Below, in pieces: positions 7,443 through 15,261 of a stretch of 39,657 nt of DNA (the first letter of the stretch is position 1; each line of letters starts with the position of its first letter). Made by a program: the position numbers and the translations under genes. Source of the DNA: Candidatus Woesebacteria bacterium (GTDB lineage: Bacteria; Patescibacteriota; Microgenomatia; UBA8517); assembly GCA_016926185.1 (NCBI GenBank), contig JAFGPD010000009.1, positions 1 to 39,657 on the forward strand, read 5' to 3'. Below the pieces are notes generated by a model. The model saw nothing but the letters and a program-made list of their open reading frames with translations, was not told the origin of the DNA and ran no database searches.

Positions 7443-8693
7443 TTATGACAGTGTATTCATTGAAGCAAAACTGCCCGCAACGTAGCCTGTGCTGAGTGCT
7501 TTTGTGATATTGAATCCTCCCGATGGACCATCCAGACATATTATCTCTCCTGCAAAATAAAGCCCTTCTACTATTTTTGATCCCATCGTTCTTGAATCTA
7601 TCTCTTTAATATCTACTCCTCCGTGGGTGACAATTGATCTTTTGATCGATTCTACCCCTTCGATCTTAAACTCAAAATATTTCATGAATTTAATCAATGC
7701 ATCAAGCTGCTGTTTAGTTAAAGTTGAGCTTTGCTGATGCAGGTCAATGCCTGTCCAGCTGGCAGCATATAGTACAAGTGATCTGGGAAACAGTGAATTA
7801 AGAAGGCTCTTATACTCTTTCTTTGGGGTATCATTGATCTTTCTAATTATGCTTTGTCTTAAGGTTTTTTCATTGAGCTTCGGACGCAGATCGATTCTGC
7901 ATGTAACCTTTTTCCCCAGATTGAGATGTTCGTATACTGAACGTGAACACTTTAGGACAATAGGACCCGACAAACCATTGTGCGTAAAAAGCATCTCGCC
8001 GAACTCTTTTGAGAATATTTTCTCTTCTGAAGAAAAACTTATTTCAACGTTTTTAAGAGAAAGACCGGCTAATTCATTCACGTTCCTGTCTTTTGTAAGA
8101 AGTGGTGTAAGAGCCGGAATGGGGTCGATTATCTTGTGTCCAAAAGATCTTGCAAATTTATAACCGTCACCGGTTGAGCCGGTTTGAGGATATGACGCTC
8201 CGCCTGTTGCGATTATTATTTTTTTTGCACGAAAATCATTATTTTTTGTTCTGACTTTAAAGACATCCTTTTCTTTACTGATAGATCTAACTGGTGTGCT
8301 ATAAGAAATATGAACATCTTTATCCTTTAATTCTTTAAGCAGGCAGTTTAGGATATCTTGGGAATTGTCACTTTTTGGGAAAACTCTCTGTCCCCTTTCC
8401 TCTTTGAGTCTCACTCCTCTGCTTTCAAAAAAGTTAATAATATCTTTATTGGAAAATCTGCTAAGCGAGCCATAGAGGAATTTACCTAGACTTCCGAAAG
8501 CATCAACTATCTCATCAATTTCCTTGGTTGTGGTTACATTACATCTCCCCTTTCCGGTTAATAGCAACTTGACACCTGCAGAAGAATTCTTTTCCAAGAT
8601 CATCACATCATTATCATCATTTTTTGCACTGACCCCTGCCATCATACCGGCAGGACCGGCCCCAATTATCAATACATCGATACCCCTGTCCAT
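7443..8693 (-). CDS. HI0933/BaiN-family NAD(P)/FAD-dependent oxidoreductase
   Basis: The 416-residue protein starts with an FAD-binding dinucleotide fold (VLIIGAGPAGMMAG, residues 8-21), followed by LLLTGKGRCNVTTT, characteristic of the HI0933-like flavoproteins. The second FAD contact ATGGASYPQTGSTGDG and the C-terminal GLYFAGEIICLDGPSGGFN complete the family pattern. Related proteins reduce unsaturated substrates or have unknown substrates. The last 10 codons are duplicated at 6080-6137 beyond a two-gene cassette. The ATG at 8693 follows a TATAAT by 8 nt without any Shine-Dalgarno sequence. Confidence 0.92.
   Translation of the reverse strand: MDRGIDVLIIGAGPAGMMAGVSAKNDDNDVMILEKNSSAGVKLLLTGKGRCNVTTTKEIDEIVDAFGSLGKFLYGSLSRFSNKDIINFFESRGVRLKEERGQRVFPKSDNSQDILNCLLKELKDKDVHISYSTPVRSISKEKDVFKVRTKNNDFRAKKIIIATGGASYPQTGSTGDGYKFARSFGHKIIDPIPALTPLLTKDRNVNELAGLSLKNVEISFSSEEKIFSKEFGEMLFTHNGLSGPIVLKCSRSVYEHLNLGKKVTCRIDLRPKLNEKTLRQSIIRKINDTPKKEYKSLLNSLFPRSLVLYAASWTGIDLHQQSSTLTKQQLDALIKFMKYFEFKIEGVESIKRSIVTHGGVDIKEIDSRTMGSKIVEGLYFAGEIICLDGPSGGFNITKALSTGYVAGSFASMNTLS
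7474..7503. repeat. 30-bp direct repeat, right copy
   Basis: This is the right member of the pair with 6108-6137. It lies inside the coding sequence of the flavoprotein, over codons for KALSTGYVAG. In an insertion model this copy restores the gene's reading frame and stop. Confidence 0.75.
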
Positions 8694-8701
8694 ATGAAGA
8701 T

Positions 8702-8707
8702 ATTATA
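8702..8707 (-). promoter_or_regulatory. -10 box 8 nt before the flavoprotein start
   Basis: A consensus TATAAT on the minus strand ends 8 nt from the ATG at 8693, so the transcript should begin at or next to the start codon. The -35 region is T-rich without a clear match. Confidence 0.5.
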
Positions 8708-8737
8708 TATTTTTTTGTTTAATAAAAAGGCGGGTGA

Positions 8738-9322
8738 CTAATTTTTACCCATCCTACCTAATTGTTCCTTGAAAAAGTAAGAGTAGTAGAAAAGAAGCGG
8801 TGTTGCACTCCAGGCCATTAAAGGAACTTTTTTCATGAAAAATAAGTAAGTTACTATTGCACCAGCTACAAAATTATCAATTATCCCAAAAAGAAGCACA
8901 TACTTTGTGAATTTACTACGATAAAATCTATAGGGAAAGTAATATATTACAGCACCGATGAGTGATCCTATTCCCAGTATTCTCCAATATATTGAGCCCA
9001 TGCCAAACATTGTCAGTAAATATTTTGGAGAAAATATCAGAAACAACCCCCAAGGGAATATCAAAAGGATCAAGTTGACAGTGAGTATTCTTTTGAATTC
9101 ATTAATACGGTGTTTTGCCTTTTTGAATCTGCCTTCCTTCTCGGTCAGTATCAAATAAACAAAAAGAAGATAAAAAGAGATAATTATCCAATTTTCATAA
9201 GCCCAAAGCCTTCTTTGGAACATTTCTATTCTTGGTGTCCTGATAAATTTTGCAAACGCGTAAAATATTCCCGATATAAAAAATGTGTGAATGAAAAAAT
9301 AATATAATTTCCTCGGTTTCAT
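8738..9322 (-). CDS. Multi-pass membrane protein of unknown function
   Basis: This 194-residue protein has about six hydrophobic segments (residues roughly 7-23, 44-60, 79-98, 104-126, 140-162 and 168-186) connected by short basic loops rich in Arg and Lys. I recognise no family motif. It ends 44 bp before the flavoprotein start and has its own promoter, so co-transcription with the flavoprotein is possible but not required. Confidence 0.7.
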   Translation of the reverse strand: MKPRKLYYFFIHTFFISGIFYAFAKFIRTPRIEMFQRRLWAYENWIIISFYLLFVYLILTEKEGRFKKAKHRINEFKRILTVNLILLIFPWGLFLIFSPKYLLTMFGMGSIYWRILGIGSLIGAVIYYFPYRFYRSKFTKYVLLFGIIDNFVAGAIVTYLFFMKKVPLMAWSATPLLFYYSYFFKEQLGRMGKN

Positions 9323-9329
9323 ATAAAAG

Positions 9330-9359
9330 ATTTTATTATTATTGCTAACAATATTTCAA
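9330..9359 (-). promoter_or_regulatory. Promoter, leaderless arrangement
   Basis: On the minus strand -35 TTGAAA (9359-9354), an 18-bp spacer and -10 TAAAAT (9335-9330) are followed after 7 nt by the ATG at 9322. No Shine-Dalgarno sequence separates them. Confidence 0.6.
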
Positions 9360-9470
9360 GTTCAGATAATATTCTTTTTGGCAACTATACTCAACTAAAA
9401 AAGTCTTTTCCAAGAAATTTACCTAGTGATGTCAAATATTGTTTTATAAACATTATTGTATTTTATCTTA

Positions 9471-9476
9471 TATAAT
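9471..9476 (+). promoter_or_regulatory. -10 box upstream of the YibE/F gene
   Basis: A consensus TATAAT lies 31 nt before the ATG at 9508. The implied leader is about 25 nt and has only a weak purine run (GTGAAAG). The -35 hexamer is unclear. Confidence 0.4.
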
Positions 9477-9507
9477 ACAAAACGTAAGTGAAAGTTTTTA
9501 GATCATA

Positions 9508-10617
9508 ATGATGAAAAAGTTCATATTCATTATAATAACGATATTTACAATACTTGTTGCATCCTACCAAAAAGTGTCAGCACAAGTAAAAGATCCCCAG
9601 GATACACCTTTTGAGGAAACATTAGAAGGTGAAGTTGTTGAGATATTAGAAGAAAAAGAAATAAACGATTATGGATCTTTAAGAATATATCAGAAGCTTC
9701 GGATAGAGATAACAAAAGGCTCATTAGAGGGTAAAGATATTAATGTTGAAAACGGGAAGTACCCCACAGCGAACTTGGTAGAGTACAAAATTGGTGACAG
9801 ATTAGTTATCTACCGTTCTAAGGATATTCAAGGAAATGATATGTTTTTGATATCTGATTATGTAAGAAGAGATGCTCTTTTCATTTTATTTCTGATATTT
9901 GCATTGTTAGTGATATTTGTAGATAAAGCTTGGGGTTTAACATCGATCCTTGGTATGGGTTTTTCATTTTTAATTACTTTCAAGTTCATATTGCCTCAAA
10001 TTATCAGAGGTTCAGATCCTGTTTTGACAGCAATAATCGGTTCGATATTTATAATACTGGTAACTTTTTATCTGTCACATGGGTTTAACAAAAAAACTCA
10101 TATTGCAATAGCGGGAACTTTTATTTCACTAATAATAACCGGTGTCACCGCATCGGTATTCGTTAATTATTCCAAACTTACAGGGTTTGCTTCGGAAGAG
10201 GCTGGTTTCCTGAACTTTGAAAGACAAGGTTCTATAAATATGAAAGGTCTGCTGCTTGCCGGAATAATAATAGGAACTTTGGGGGTTTTGGATGATGTTA
10301 CTGTATCGCAATCTGCGATAGTCTATCAATTGAGATCTGTTAACCGGAGATTGAGGCTGAAACAATTGTATAAAAAAGCTATGAATGTTGGACATGATCA
10401 TGTGTCTTCAATGGTAAATACGCTGGTGCTCGTTTATACCGGTGCAGCAATGCCTCTTCTTTTGCTTTTTGTCAATAATCCAAGACCTATATCTGAGGTA
10501 ATAAATTACGAGATAATTGCAGATGAGATCGTAAGAACACTGGTTGGGAGTATAGGATTGGTTTTGGCCGTACCAATTACCACATTTCTGGCAGCCTTTA
10601 TAATTACAAGAAAATAA
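9508..10617 (+). CDS. YibE/F family membrane protein
   Basis: The 369-residue protein has an N-terminal signal anchor (FIFIIITIFTILVASYQKVSA), a soluble beta-rich domain to about residue 115, and then seven or so transmembrane helices. The segment DKAWGLTSILGMGFS and the motif GTLGVLDDVTVSQ are hallmarks of the YibE/F-like family (seen in Lactococcus and clostridia). These are multi-pass proteins of unknown transport or sensing role. ATG 9508 and ATG 9511 are both possible starts. The gene is flanked by convergent or divergent neighbours and so is transcribed alone. Confidence 0.9.
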   Translation: MMKKFIFIIITIFTILVASYQKVSAQVKDPQDTPFEETLEGEVVEILEEKEINDYGSLRIYQKLRIEITKGSLEGKDINVENGKYPTANLVEYKIGDRLVIYRSKDIQGNDMFLISDYVRRDALFILFLIFALLVIFVDKAWGLTSILGMGFSFLITFKFILPQIIRGSDPVLTAIIGSIFIILVTFYLSHGFNKKTHIAIAGTFISLIITGVTASVFVNYSKLTGFASEEAGFLNFERQGSINMKGLLLAGIIIGTLGVLDDVTVSQSAIVYQLRSVNRRLRLKQLYKKAMNVGHDHVSSMVNTLVLVYTGAAMPLLLLFVNNPRPISEVINYEIIADEIVRTLVGSIGLVLAVPITTFLAAFIITRK

Positions 10618-10866
10618 TTCAAAAATATATCAGCTAAGATCTTTATAAATATTACAGATATTGAGCCTGAGTTTAGTTTATTTCTATCTTCATAAAAAAC
10701 ATGGACTTTAGATGCAGTACAGGATGAATTCATATCAAAACATGGGCTTTTTAATGACACCCCCTGTTTATATCCACCCGTGGTGATTTATTTCTTAATT
10801 GATCCAATATAAATAGATTGATGTTTCGTTTAGCATTTATAATTGGTAATATTATTTTATCTATTT

Positions 10867-11496
10867 ATGAACCTGTCCAAGAAAAGTTTAATTAGATTCT
10901 TAACTAAGAAAAGACAAAAGACAAAAGTGTGGCTTTTAATAAGTCTTTTGTCTTCACTTTTTGTTCTGATGTTTTTGTATACCTCTGGAGCAATACCCAT
11001 CCTTTATGTCAATGGTTATCCAATATATGGCCCTGAGGTTACAAGCTTAATAAATGAGCATGGTATAAGTGGTGCTTTCGAAAAGTCTATTGAGTATAAA
11101 TTGATACAGTTCGAGGCAAACCGAAGAAATATCAAGATCACTGCTCAAGAAAAATACGAACAGTACCTTAAACTTAAAAGACAGGCTGAACTTCAAGGAA
11201 CCACTATTGCAGAAATGATAGCAAAGAGCGGACAGACTTACGAAGAATTTGCACAAAACGTAGAAACAACGATCACAATATACAGGCTTTTAGGTGAAGA
11301 CCTTTATATTTCTGAAGACGAGGTGGATAAATATTTCTATGATAATAACTTGCTTTTCGAGAATGTCGACAATTCAAAATTAAGAGAAGATGTCAAACAG
11401 GTTCTATTTAACGAAAAGTTAAGTGAAAGATATGCCGATTTCATAAAAGAAGCCAGAGCGAATTCAGATATCGATTATTTTCTTTTTACCGAGTAA
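10867..11496 (+). CDS. Membrane-anchored SurA-N-like protein without PPIase domain
   Basis: About 209 residues from ATG 10867. A basic N-terminus and one transmembrane helix (VWLLISLLSSLFVLMFLYTSG) are followed by VNGYPIYGPEVTSLI, the usual opening of SurA/PrsA-type chaperone domains, and a helical region with QFEANRRNIKITAQE and GQTYEEFAQ. The parvulin isomerase domain expected between the chaperone helices is absent. It probably acts as a tethered extracytoplasmic folding factor. A TTG 24 nt upstream keeps the frame open but has no support. Its last 22 bp overlap the convergent binding-protein gene. Confidence 0.75.
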   Translation: MNLSKKSLIRFLTKKRQKTKVWLLISLLSSLFVLMFLYTSGAIPILYVNGYPIYGPEVTSLINEHGISGAFEKSIEYKLIQFEANRRNIKITAQEKYEQYLKLKRQAELQGTTIAEMIAKSGQTYEEFAQNVETTITIYRLLGEDLYISEDEVDKYFYDNNLLFENVDNSKLREDVKQVLFNEKLSERYADFIKEARANSDIDYFLFTE

Positions 11497-12791
11497 GTTT
11501 TTGGATAATACAAAAAAGCGGCTGGTGAATCCTCCAAAAGAAAACGTTGGAAATCAAGATATATTCTTTTACGTTCTTGCTGATCGTTTTCTGTTCTGCC
11601 ATCTTCTAATAATTTATCAATCCTGGGATTTGTATAGGCAGAAATGTTCGTATCGGTTTGCGTTGAATGCCATATAGAATATTGATCTGGATCTTCAGGA
11701 AGATCAAATATTGCCAAAAATGCCTGAAATTCTGTAGGAATTATTGCGGAAACTTGAAGGCTGACTTCTAATCCTGCTTTTTCCCAATCTTCTTTTATGA
11801 TCTCAGCTGTAGATAAAAGTGCAGGTGCACTAACCAATTTAATGGAAGGCTTTCCGCTGTTTTTCGTGATCTCATCAATTATTTCTTTTGACCTATCTGT
11901 GTCGAAATCATATCTTTTTATTGTCGGATTAAATGCCCATGAATTTTTGGATATTGGACTTATTGCCCTGTCTAAGGATAATTCATCCTTGTTAATAGCG
12001 TATGTAAGAGCTTGTCTTGTTGTTTTGTCAGATAGCAGATCGTCGCTGGTGTTGTAAAATAAAGTGACGACCTGATCGGTGTTTATTACAGTTATTGTTT
12101 CAGAATTATCCCATTCATTGAAAGGAGATGGATCAAAAAGATTCAACATCTCATCTATCTCACCGAGCTTGTATGCAACTTTCGTCCTTTGTTCTGTTGG
12201 GTAGAATTTATATGTCACCTGATCACCATTATTTGCTATCTTAAGGTCAGATATCGCGTTTTCTGAAAAATTGATATTTTTCACTTTCCATAGATCTGTT
12301 CCCAAAAGCCCTCTTTTGAATATTGGTTTGCTGACTATTGTAGGAAAGGGTGCAAAAGGTTCTTTTAGAATGAAGGTAATTGTTTTATCATCTGGTCTTT
12401 CTATTGAAACATCTTCAAAGTTGTACGAAATATCATCACTTGTTAGCTTCTCACCATCATGCCAGTAGATATTGTCACGAAGATGGAATATCCATGTTTT
12501 TCCATTATCAGGGGTTTCCCAATTCTCTGCTAAAGATGGCTGTGCATTTTGTTCTTCATCAATAAAGGTAAGACCATCACTGATCTTATTAAGAATTTCA
12601 TCTGGAAGATTTTCTGTTGTGTATCGGCCTGCTATTCCGATACTGATCTCGTTATGTGATACTTTATTTACAATTATCTTGTTTACTATATAGGTTATTG
12701 CAATGCCCAAGATCACACCAAAAATTATTAAGAATTTGAACCTATTAATGAATGCTAAGGTTAATCGGAATATATATCTTATATTTTTCAT
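11475..12791 (-). CDS. Oligopeptide/nickel-type solute-binding protein (SBP family 5), membrane-anchored
   Basis: This 438-residue protein has the SBP_bac_5 fold. The early segment GLTFIDEEQNAQPSLAENWE and then TWIFHLRDNIYWHDGEKLTSDD are classic for Dpp/Opp/Nik binding proteins, as are QALTYAINKDEL and the closing KRIYLDFQRFLLEDSPAAFLYYP. Instead of a lipobox it has an uncleaved-looking transmembrane anchor (residues about 20-40). No permease or ATPase of a peptide importer is nearby, so the partner transporter, if any, is elsewhere. It lies 12 bp downstream of secG and is probably co-transcribed. Confidence 0.9.
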   Translation of the reverse strand: MKNIRYIFRLTLAFINRFKFLIIFGVILGIAITYIVNKIIVNKVSHNEISIGIAGRYTTENLPDEILNKISDGLTFIDEEQNAQPSLAENWETPDNGKTWIFHLRDNIYWHDGEKLTSDDISYNFEDVSIERPDDKTITFILKEPFAPFPTIVSKPIFKRGLLGTDLWKVKNINFSENAISDLKIANNGDQVTYKFYPTEQRTKVAYKLGEIDEMLNLFDPSPFNEWDNSETITVINTDQVVTLFYNTSDDLLSDKTTRQALTYAINKDELSLDRAISPISKNSWAFNPTIKRYDFDTDRSKEIIDEITKNSGKPSIKLVSAPALLSTAEIIKEDWEKAGLEVSLQVSAIIPTEFQAFLAIFDLPEDPDQYSIWHSTQTDTNISAYTNPRIDKLLEDGRTENDQQERKRIYLDFQRFLLEDSPAAFLYYPKTYSVKRK

Positions 12792-12803
12792 GGGGAGGTA
12801 TCC

Positions 12804-13013
12804 CTAGAGCATTAATTGCAAGATCGATACCAAAGTAAATATTATAGCGATAATTATTGTGACCTTAAAAAACACTTTTTCAAAACCGCGTCTAGTGAAA
12901 GATGACTGCGCCTTCCAGCTTCTGGTGAAACCAGTACCCTTGGTTTGAAGTGTAACAGATAACATCAGGAATAGTCCTGTTAAGATCTGTAAGATAAGCA
13001 TAAGTTTATTCAT
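12804..13013 (-). CDS. secG: Preprotein translocase subunit SecG
   Basis: The 69-residue protein has two transmembrane helices (about 4-20 and 50-67) and the SecG loop between them, with the conserved LQTKGTGF and an aromatic/basic turn (FTRRGFEKVFFK). SecG stimulates SecYEG-mediated protein export. The ATG follows a TATAAT box by 9 nt, so the message is probably leaderless. It is the first gene of a unit with the binding protein. Confidence 0.88.
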   Translation of the reverse strand: MNKLMLILQILTGLFLMLSVTLQTKGTGFTRSWKAQSSFTRRGFEKVFFKVTIIIAIIFTLVSILQLML

Positions 13014-13022
13014 ACTAAAGGG

Positions 13023-13051
13023 ATTATACCTTAATTGACTTTGAATATGAA
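13023..13051 (-). promoter_or_regulatory. secG promoter, leaderless arrangement
   Basis: On the minus strand -35 TTCATA (13051-13046), a 17-bp spacer and a perfect -10 TATAAT (13028-13023) are followed by the ATG after 9 nt. Confidence 0.65.
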
Positions 13052-13159
13052 GATTGCCTATTAATTTTGATCACTCAGTAAACCAAAGATATTTAAATAT
13101 TTATTATGATCGTTTTTTACTCAAATCTTCTTACTTCGATCCTTTGATGCAGTTAATTA

Positions 13160-13184
13160 TTGAATTATGATCAAAATAATTCAA
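13160..13184. promoter_or_regulatory. Perfect 9-bp inverted repeat, candidate operator
   Basis: TTGAATTAT (13160-13168) and ATAATTCAA (13176-13184) surround a 7-nt centre. The element sits 16 bp upstream of the extended -10 box at 13198-13206, over the -35 region, in the 406-bp gap between secG and the holin-like gene. It could be a repressor site for the small unit that follows. Confidence 0.4.
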
Positions 13185-13197
13185 AAAATTTCATTTA

Positions 13198-13206
13198 TGA
13201 TATACT
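13198..13206 (+). promoter_or_regulatory. Extended -10 promoter of the small intergenic unit
   Basis: TG-A-TATACT forms an extended -10 element on the plus strand. A weak -35 candidate TTCAAA (13180-13185) is 15 bp upstream. Transcription would begin near 13213 and meet a terminator at 13347-13385. Confidence 0.4.
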
Positions 13207-13274
13207 CACTCGTATTCAACTTAGAGGTATCCAGTAACTAATATTATCAGGACTATCTTAAAAGGAGTTTAAGT

Positions 13275-13337
13275 ATGAGATTTAGACTCCTGCTTTCAAA
13301 AGTTTGCATGACATATCAGGACTCGATTCATACCTAG
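13275..13337 (+). CDS. Possible 20-codon small ORF in a structured transcript
   Basis: An ATG at 13275 follows a good Shine-Dalgarno sequence (AAAGGAG, 13261-13267) at 7-nt spacing and encodes MRFRLLLSKVCMTYQDSIHT, ending in TAG. The Shine-Dalgarno and ATG are inside a hairpin (GGAGTTTAA 13264-13272 against TTTAGACTCC 13281-13290). The unit also holds three copies of TATC(A/G)GGACT at 13245, 13314 and 13341. It may be a small protein, a leader peptide or a non-coding RNA in which the ORF is incidental. Confidence 0.3.
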   Translation: MRFRLLLSKVCMTYQDSIHT

Positions 13338-13346
13338 TTTTATCGG

Positions 13347-13385
13347 GACTTAATAGGGTTTTAATATAACTTAAGGTCTTTTTTT
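13347..13385 (+). terminator. Candidate intrinsic terminator of the small unit
   Basis: GACTTAA (13347-13353) pairs with TTAAGGTC (13371-13378) with one bulged G. A run of seven T (13379-13385) follows at once. The loop contains a further GTT/AAC pairing. It is on the plus strand and cannot end either flanking gene, both of which are on the minus strand. Confidence 0.5.
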
Positions 13386-13388
13386 AAT

Positions 13389-13419
13389 GAAACATCAACC
13401 TTTGTTTATCCAATGTTTC
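13389..13419 (-). terminator. Hairpin directly after the holin-like gene
   Basis: Perfect 7-bp arms GAAACAT and ATGTTTC flank a 17-nt loop directly beyond the stop codon at 13420. In the direction of the holin-like gene it lacks a T-run, so it is a weak terminator or an mRNA-stabilising stem. Confidence 0.35.
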
Positions 13420-13821
13420 TTATTTCATTAGCCAGAATAAGAAAGATGTTAATAATGATATTAGAAAAGCAAAAGCAATATACGCCAAAAATCCCTGAAA
13501 ATTGATGACTGGAAGCTCTATCCACTTGCTTGTATAACCAGGAAAATTGAAACTTATCAACTTGAATGCCGGAACAACAAGAGTTACAAGATACAAAACT
13601 ATAGCTGAACTTACCCATCTAAAAAATCCAAACGTAACAAGATTCAATGGCAGAAGAAGAATATTAATTACGGGTTTAGCCAGAAGTGATGCACCCATAA
13701 AAACAACACCGGTAAAAAGTAAAGTACGGGTACCATTTTCAAAAAATATTCCGCTTGCTATTTTTGTGGTCAGCCAAAGGGCATATGTGACAATAATATA
13801 ATGGCGGAGGATCTTTTTCAT
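13420..13821 (-). CDS. Phage-holin-family-IV-like (Phage_holin_4_2) membrane protein
   Basis: The 133-residue protein has four transmembrane helices and the pattern of the widespread bacterial Phage_holin_4_2 family (relatives of YvlD). Matching features are LLAKPVINILLLPLNLVTFGFF with its Pro residues, then a Ser/Ala-rich helix, a short extracytoplasmic beta segment and a last helix. Despite the name, most members are chromosomal and have no proven lytic role. There are no phage genes nearby. The start at 13821 follows its promoter without a leader. Confidence 0.88.
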   Translation of the reverse strand: MKKILRHYIIVTYALWLTTKIASGIFFENGTRTLLFTGVVFMGASLLAKPVINILLLPLNLVTFGFFRWVSSAIVLYLVTLVVPAFKLISFNFPGYTSKWIELPVINFQGFLAYIAFAFLISLLTSFLFWLMK

Positions 13822-13827
13822 AATAAA

Positions 13828-13856
13828 ATATTAATTTATTTGTTGATATTATTCAA
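13828..13856 (-). promoter_or_regulatory. Promoter of the holin-like gene, leaderless arrangement
   Basis: On the minus strand -35 TTGAAT (13856-13851), a 17-bp spacer and -10 TAATAT (13833-13828) are followed by the ATG at 13821 after 6 nt. Confidence 0.6.
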
Positions 13857-13911
13857 TTTATGAAATTACTTCAAATAATTACTGATAAAACATATTTTTT
13901 CAGATATTGGC

Positions 13912-15261
13912 TCAGCTGAATTTAAAAAGTTTTTGTTCTATCAGTTTATGATGATAACTTTGGGCAAAACGATGAGCCTCGTTCCTTAATCTTTGGACGG
14001 CATTCAATGCACCCCCGTTCAATCTTTCAATTATATAATTATCGATTTTATTACCTTTGATATTAGGTATTATAAGAGTTTCTTGCCTTTTAGCTATTCC
14101 TACAATAGGTATACTATTCCCAAATATCTGAACAAATACAGAAACCTGACCTTTTCCTCCATCTATGATCATCAGGTCTGGTCCCCCCCAATCTTTTAAA
14201 TGACCCGCTCTTCTTTTTGCAACTTCACTTAGTGAATCCGTATCGCTTGATGTATTCTTTTGATTTATCTTGAATCTTCTATAAAACGACTTCTCAGCAA
14301 TACCATCTATGAAAGTCACCATTGATGCTGTGGGCAAACTTCCCTGTATGTGAGCAATATCAAAACATTCAATTCTAGTCAATCGCTGGATGCCCTTAAA
14401 ATATTTTTCTAATAGCATTTTTAATTGCATAGTCTCTTTAAGTCTGATATCTCTCAGAAGATTGGGGTTTTTTACATACTCATCAGGATCAACAATAGGT
14501 TTTGTTATATATTCGATCTGATCGATCCTCCTTTTTATTTCGAGAGCTTTTTCGTATTGCTGGCTTTCAGAATAATGTTGCATTTCTTTTTTCAGATTTT
14601 TATTAATATTGTCAAAATCACCATTTAAGAACGTTTTGATATATCTGATATTTTTAAGATATTGCTGCCTCATTTCTTTTCTTTGCTGGTCATTTTTGCT
14701 CTCGATAATATTTGGGCAAGGTTCACATAATCCAATTTGTGAATGAAGACATCCTCTTTTACCCAACTTATGAGTCGAAAAGGGAAATATTTTACGGATC
14801 AATGAAAGCACTTGTTTAACATTAAAGCTTGAGGGAAATGGGCCATAAACAGATAAATTTTTACTATCATTTATGATTCTTCTCGCAGTAAGTACTCTCG
14901 GATATTTTTCTTCAGTTATTCGAATATATAAAGGGTGTTTATCATCTTTAAGTTCAAGATTGAACGGCGGTTTGATCTTTCTTATTAGTTTTGCTTCCAG
15001 TAAAAGAGACTCTATTTCAGAGGCAACTTTTATATAACTTAAGTACTCTGCTTTTTCCATCATGTTTTTTGTCTTACCGTACATCTTTGTATGAAAATAT
15101 GTGCTTAAACGGTTTTTCAGGTTCTTTGATTTTCCGATATAAAGAATTTTGTTATCTTTATCTGCAAAAATATATACACCACTTTCACTAGGAAGTTTAT
15201 TTGAACTTACATTTTTTACATTGATCTTATTTAGATCATTGATATCTAGAAAATCACTCAT
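13912..15261 (-). CDS. uvrC: Excinuclease ABC subunit C, short form
   Basis: UvrC makes the two incisions of nucleotide excision repair. The GIY-YIG nuclease is at residues about 24-100 (GVYIF at 28-32, YIGKSKNLKNR from 41). A cysteine cluster (C171, C179, C182) matches the Fe-S region of UvrC. The UVR motif that contacts UvrB is at about 219-253, and the RNase H-like nuclease at about 290-440 has Asp301 (CFDIAHIQG), Asp367 (MIIDGGKGQ) and His430 (NEAHRFAQ). At 449 residues it ends directly after the second nuclease. The C-terminal tandem helix-hairpin-helix of 600-residue UvrCs is absent; the stop is a clean TGA. It overlaps the transglutaminase gene by ATGA. Confidence 0.96.
   Translation of the reverse strand: MSDFLDINDLNKINVKNVSSNKLPSESGVYIFADKDNKILYIGKSKNLKNRLSTYFHTKMYGKTKNMMEKAEYLSYIKVASEIESLLLEAKLIRKIKPPFNLELKDDKHPLYIRITEEKYPRVLTARRIINDSKNLSVYGPFPSSFNVKQVLSLIRKIFPFSTHKLGKRGCLHSQIGLCEPCPNIIESKNDQQRKEMRQQYLKNIRYIKTFLNGDFDNINKNLKKEMQHYSESQQYEKALEIKRRIDQIEYITKPIVDPDEYVKNPNLLRDIRLKETMQLKMLLEKYFKGIQRLTRIECFDIAHIQGSLPTASMVTFIDGIAEKSFYRRFKINQKNTSSDTDSLSEVAKRRAGHLKDWGGPDLMIIDGGKGQVSVFVQIFGNSIPIVGIAKRQETLIIPNIKGNKIDNYIIERLNGGALNAVQRLRNEAHRFAQSYHHKLIEQKLFKFS

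Noticed and set aside
13420-13821. Prophage remnant, because of the holin-family match
   Set aside because: No other phage-type genes are near, and Phage_holin_4_2 proteins are common chromosomal membrane proteins.
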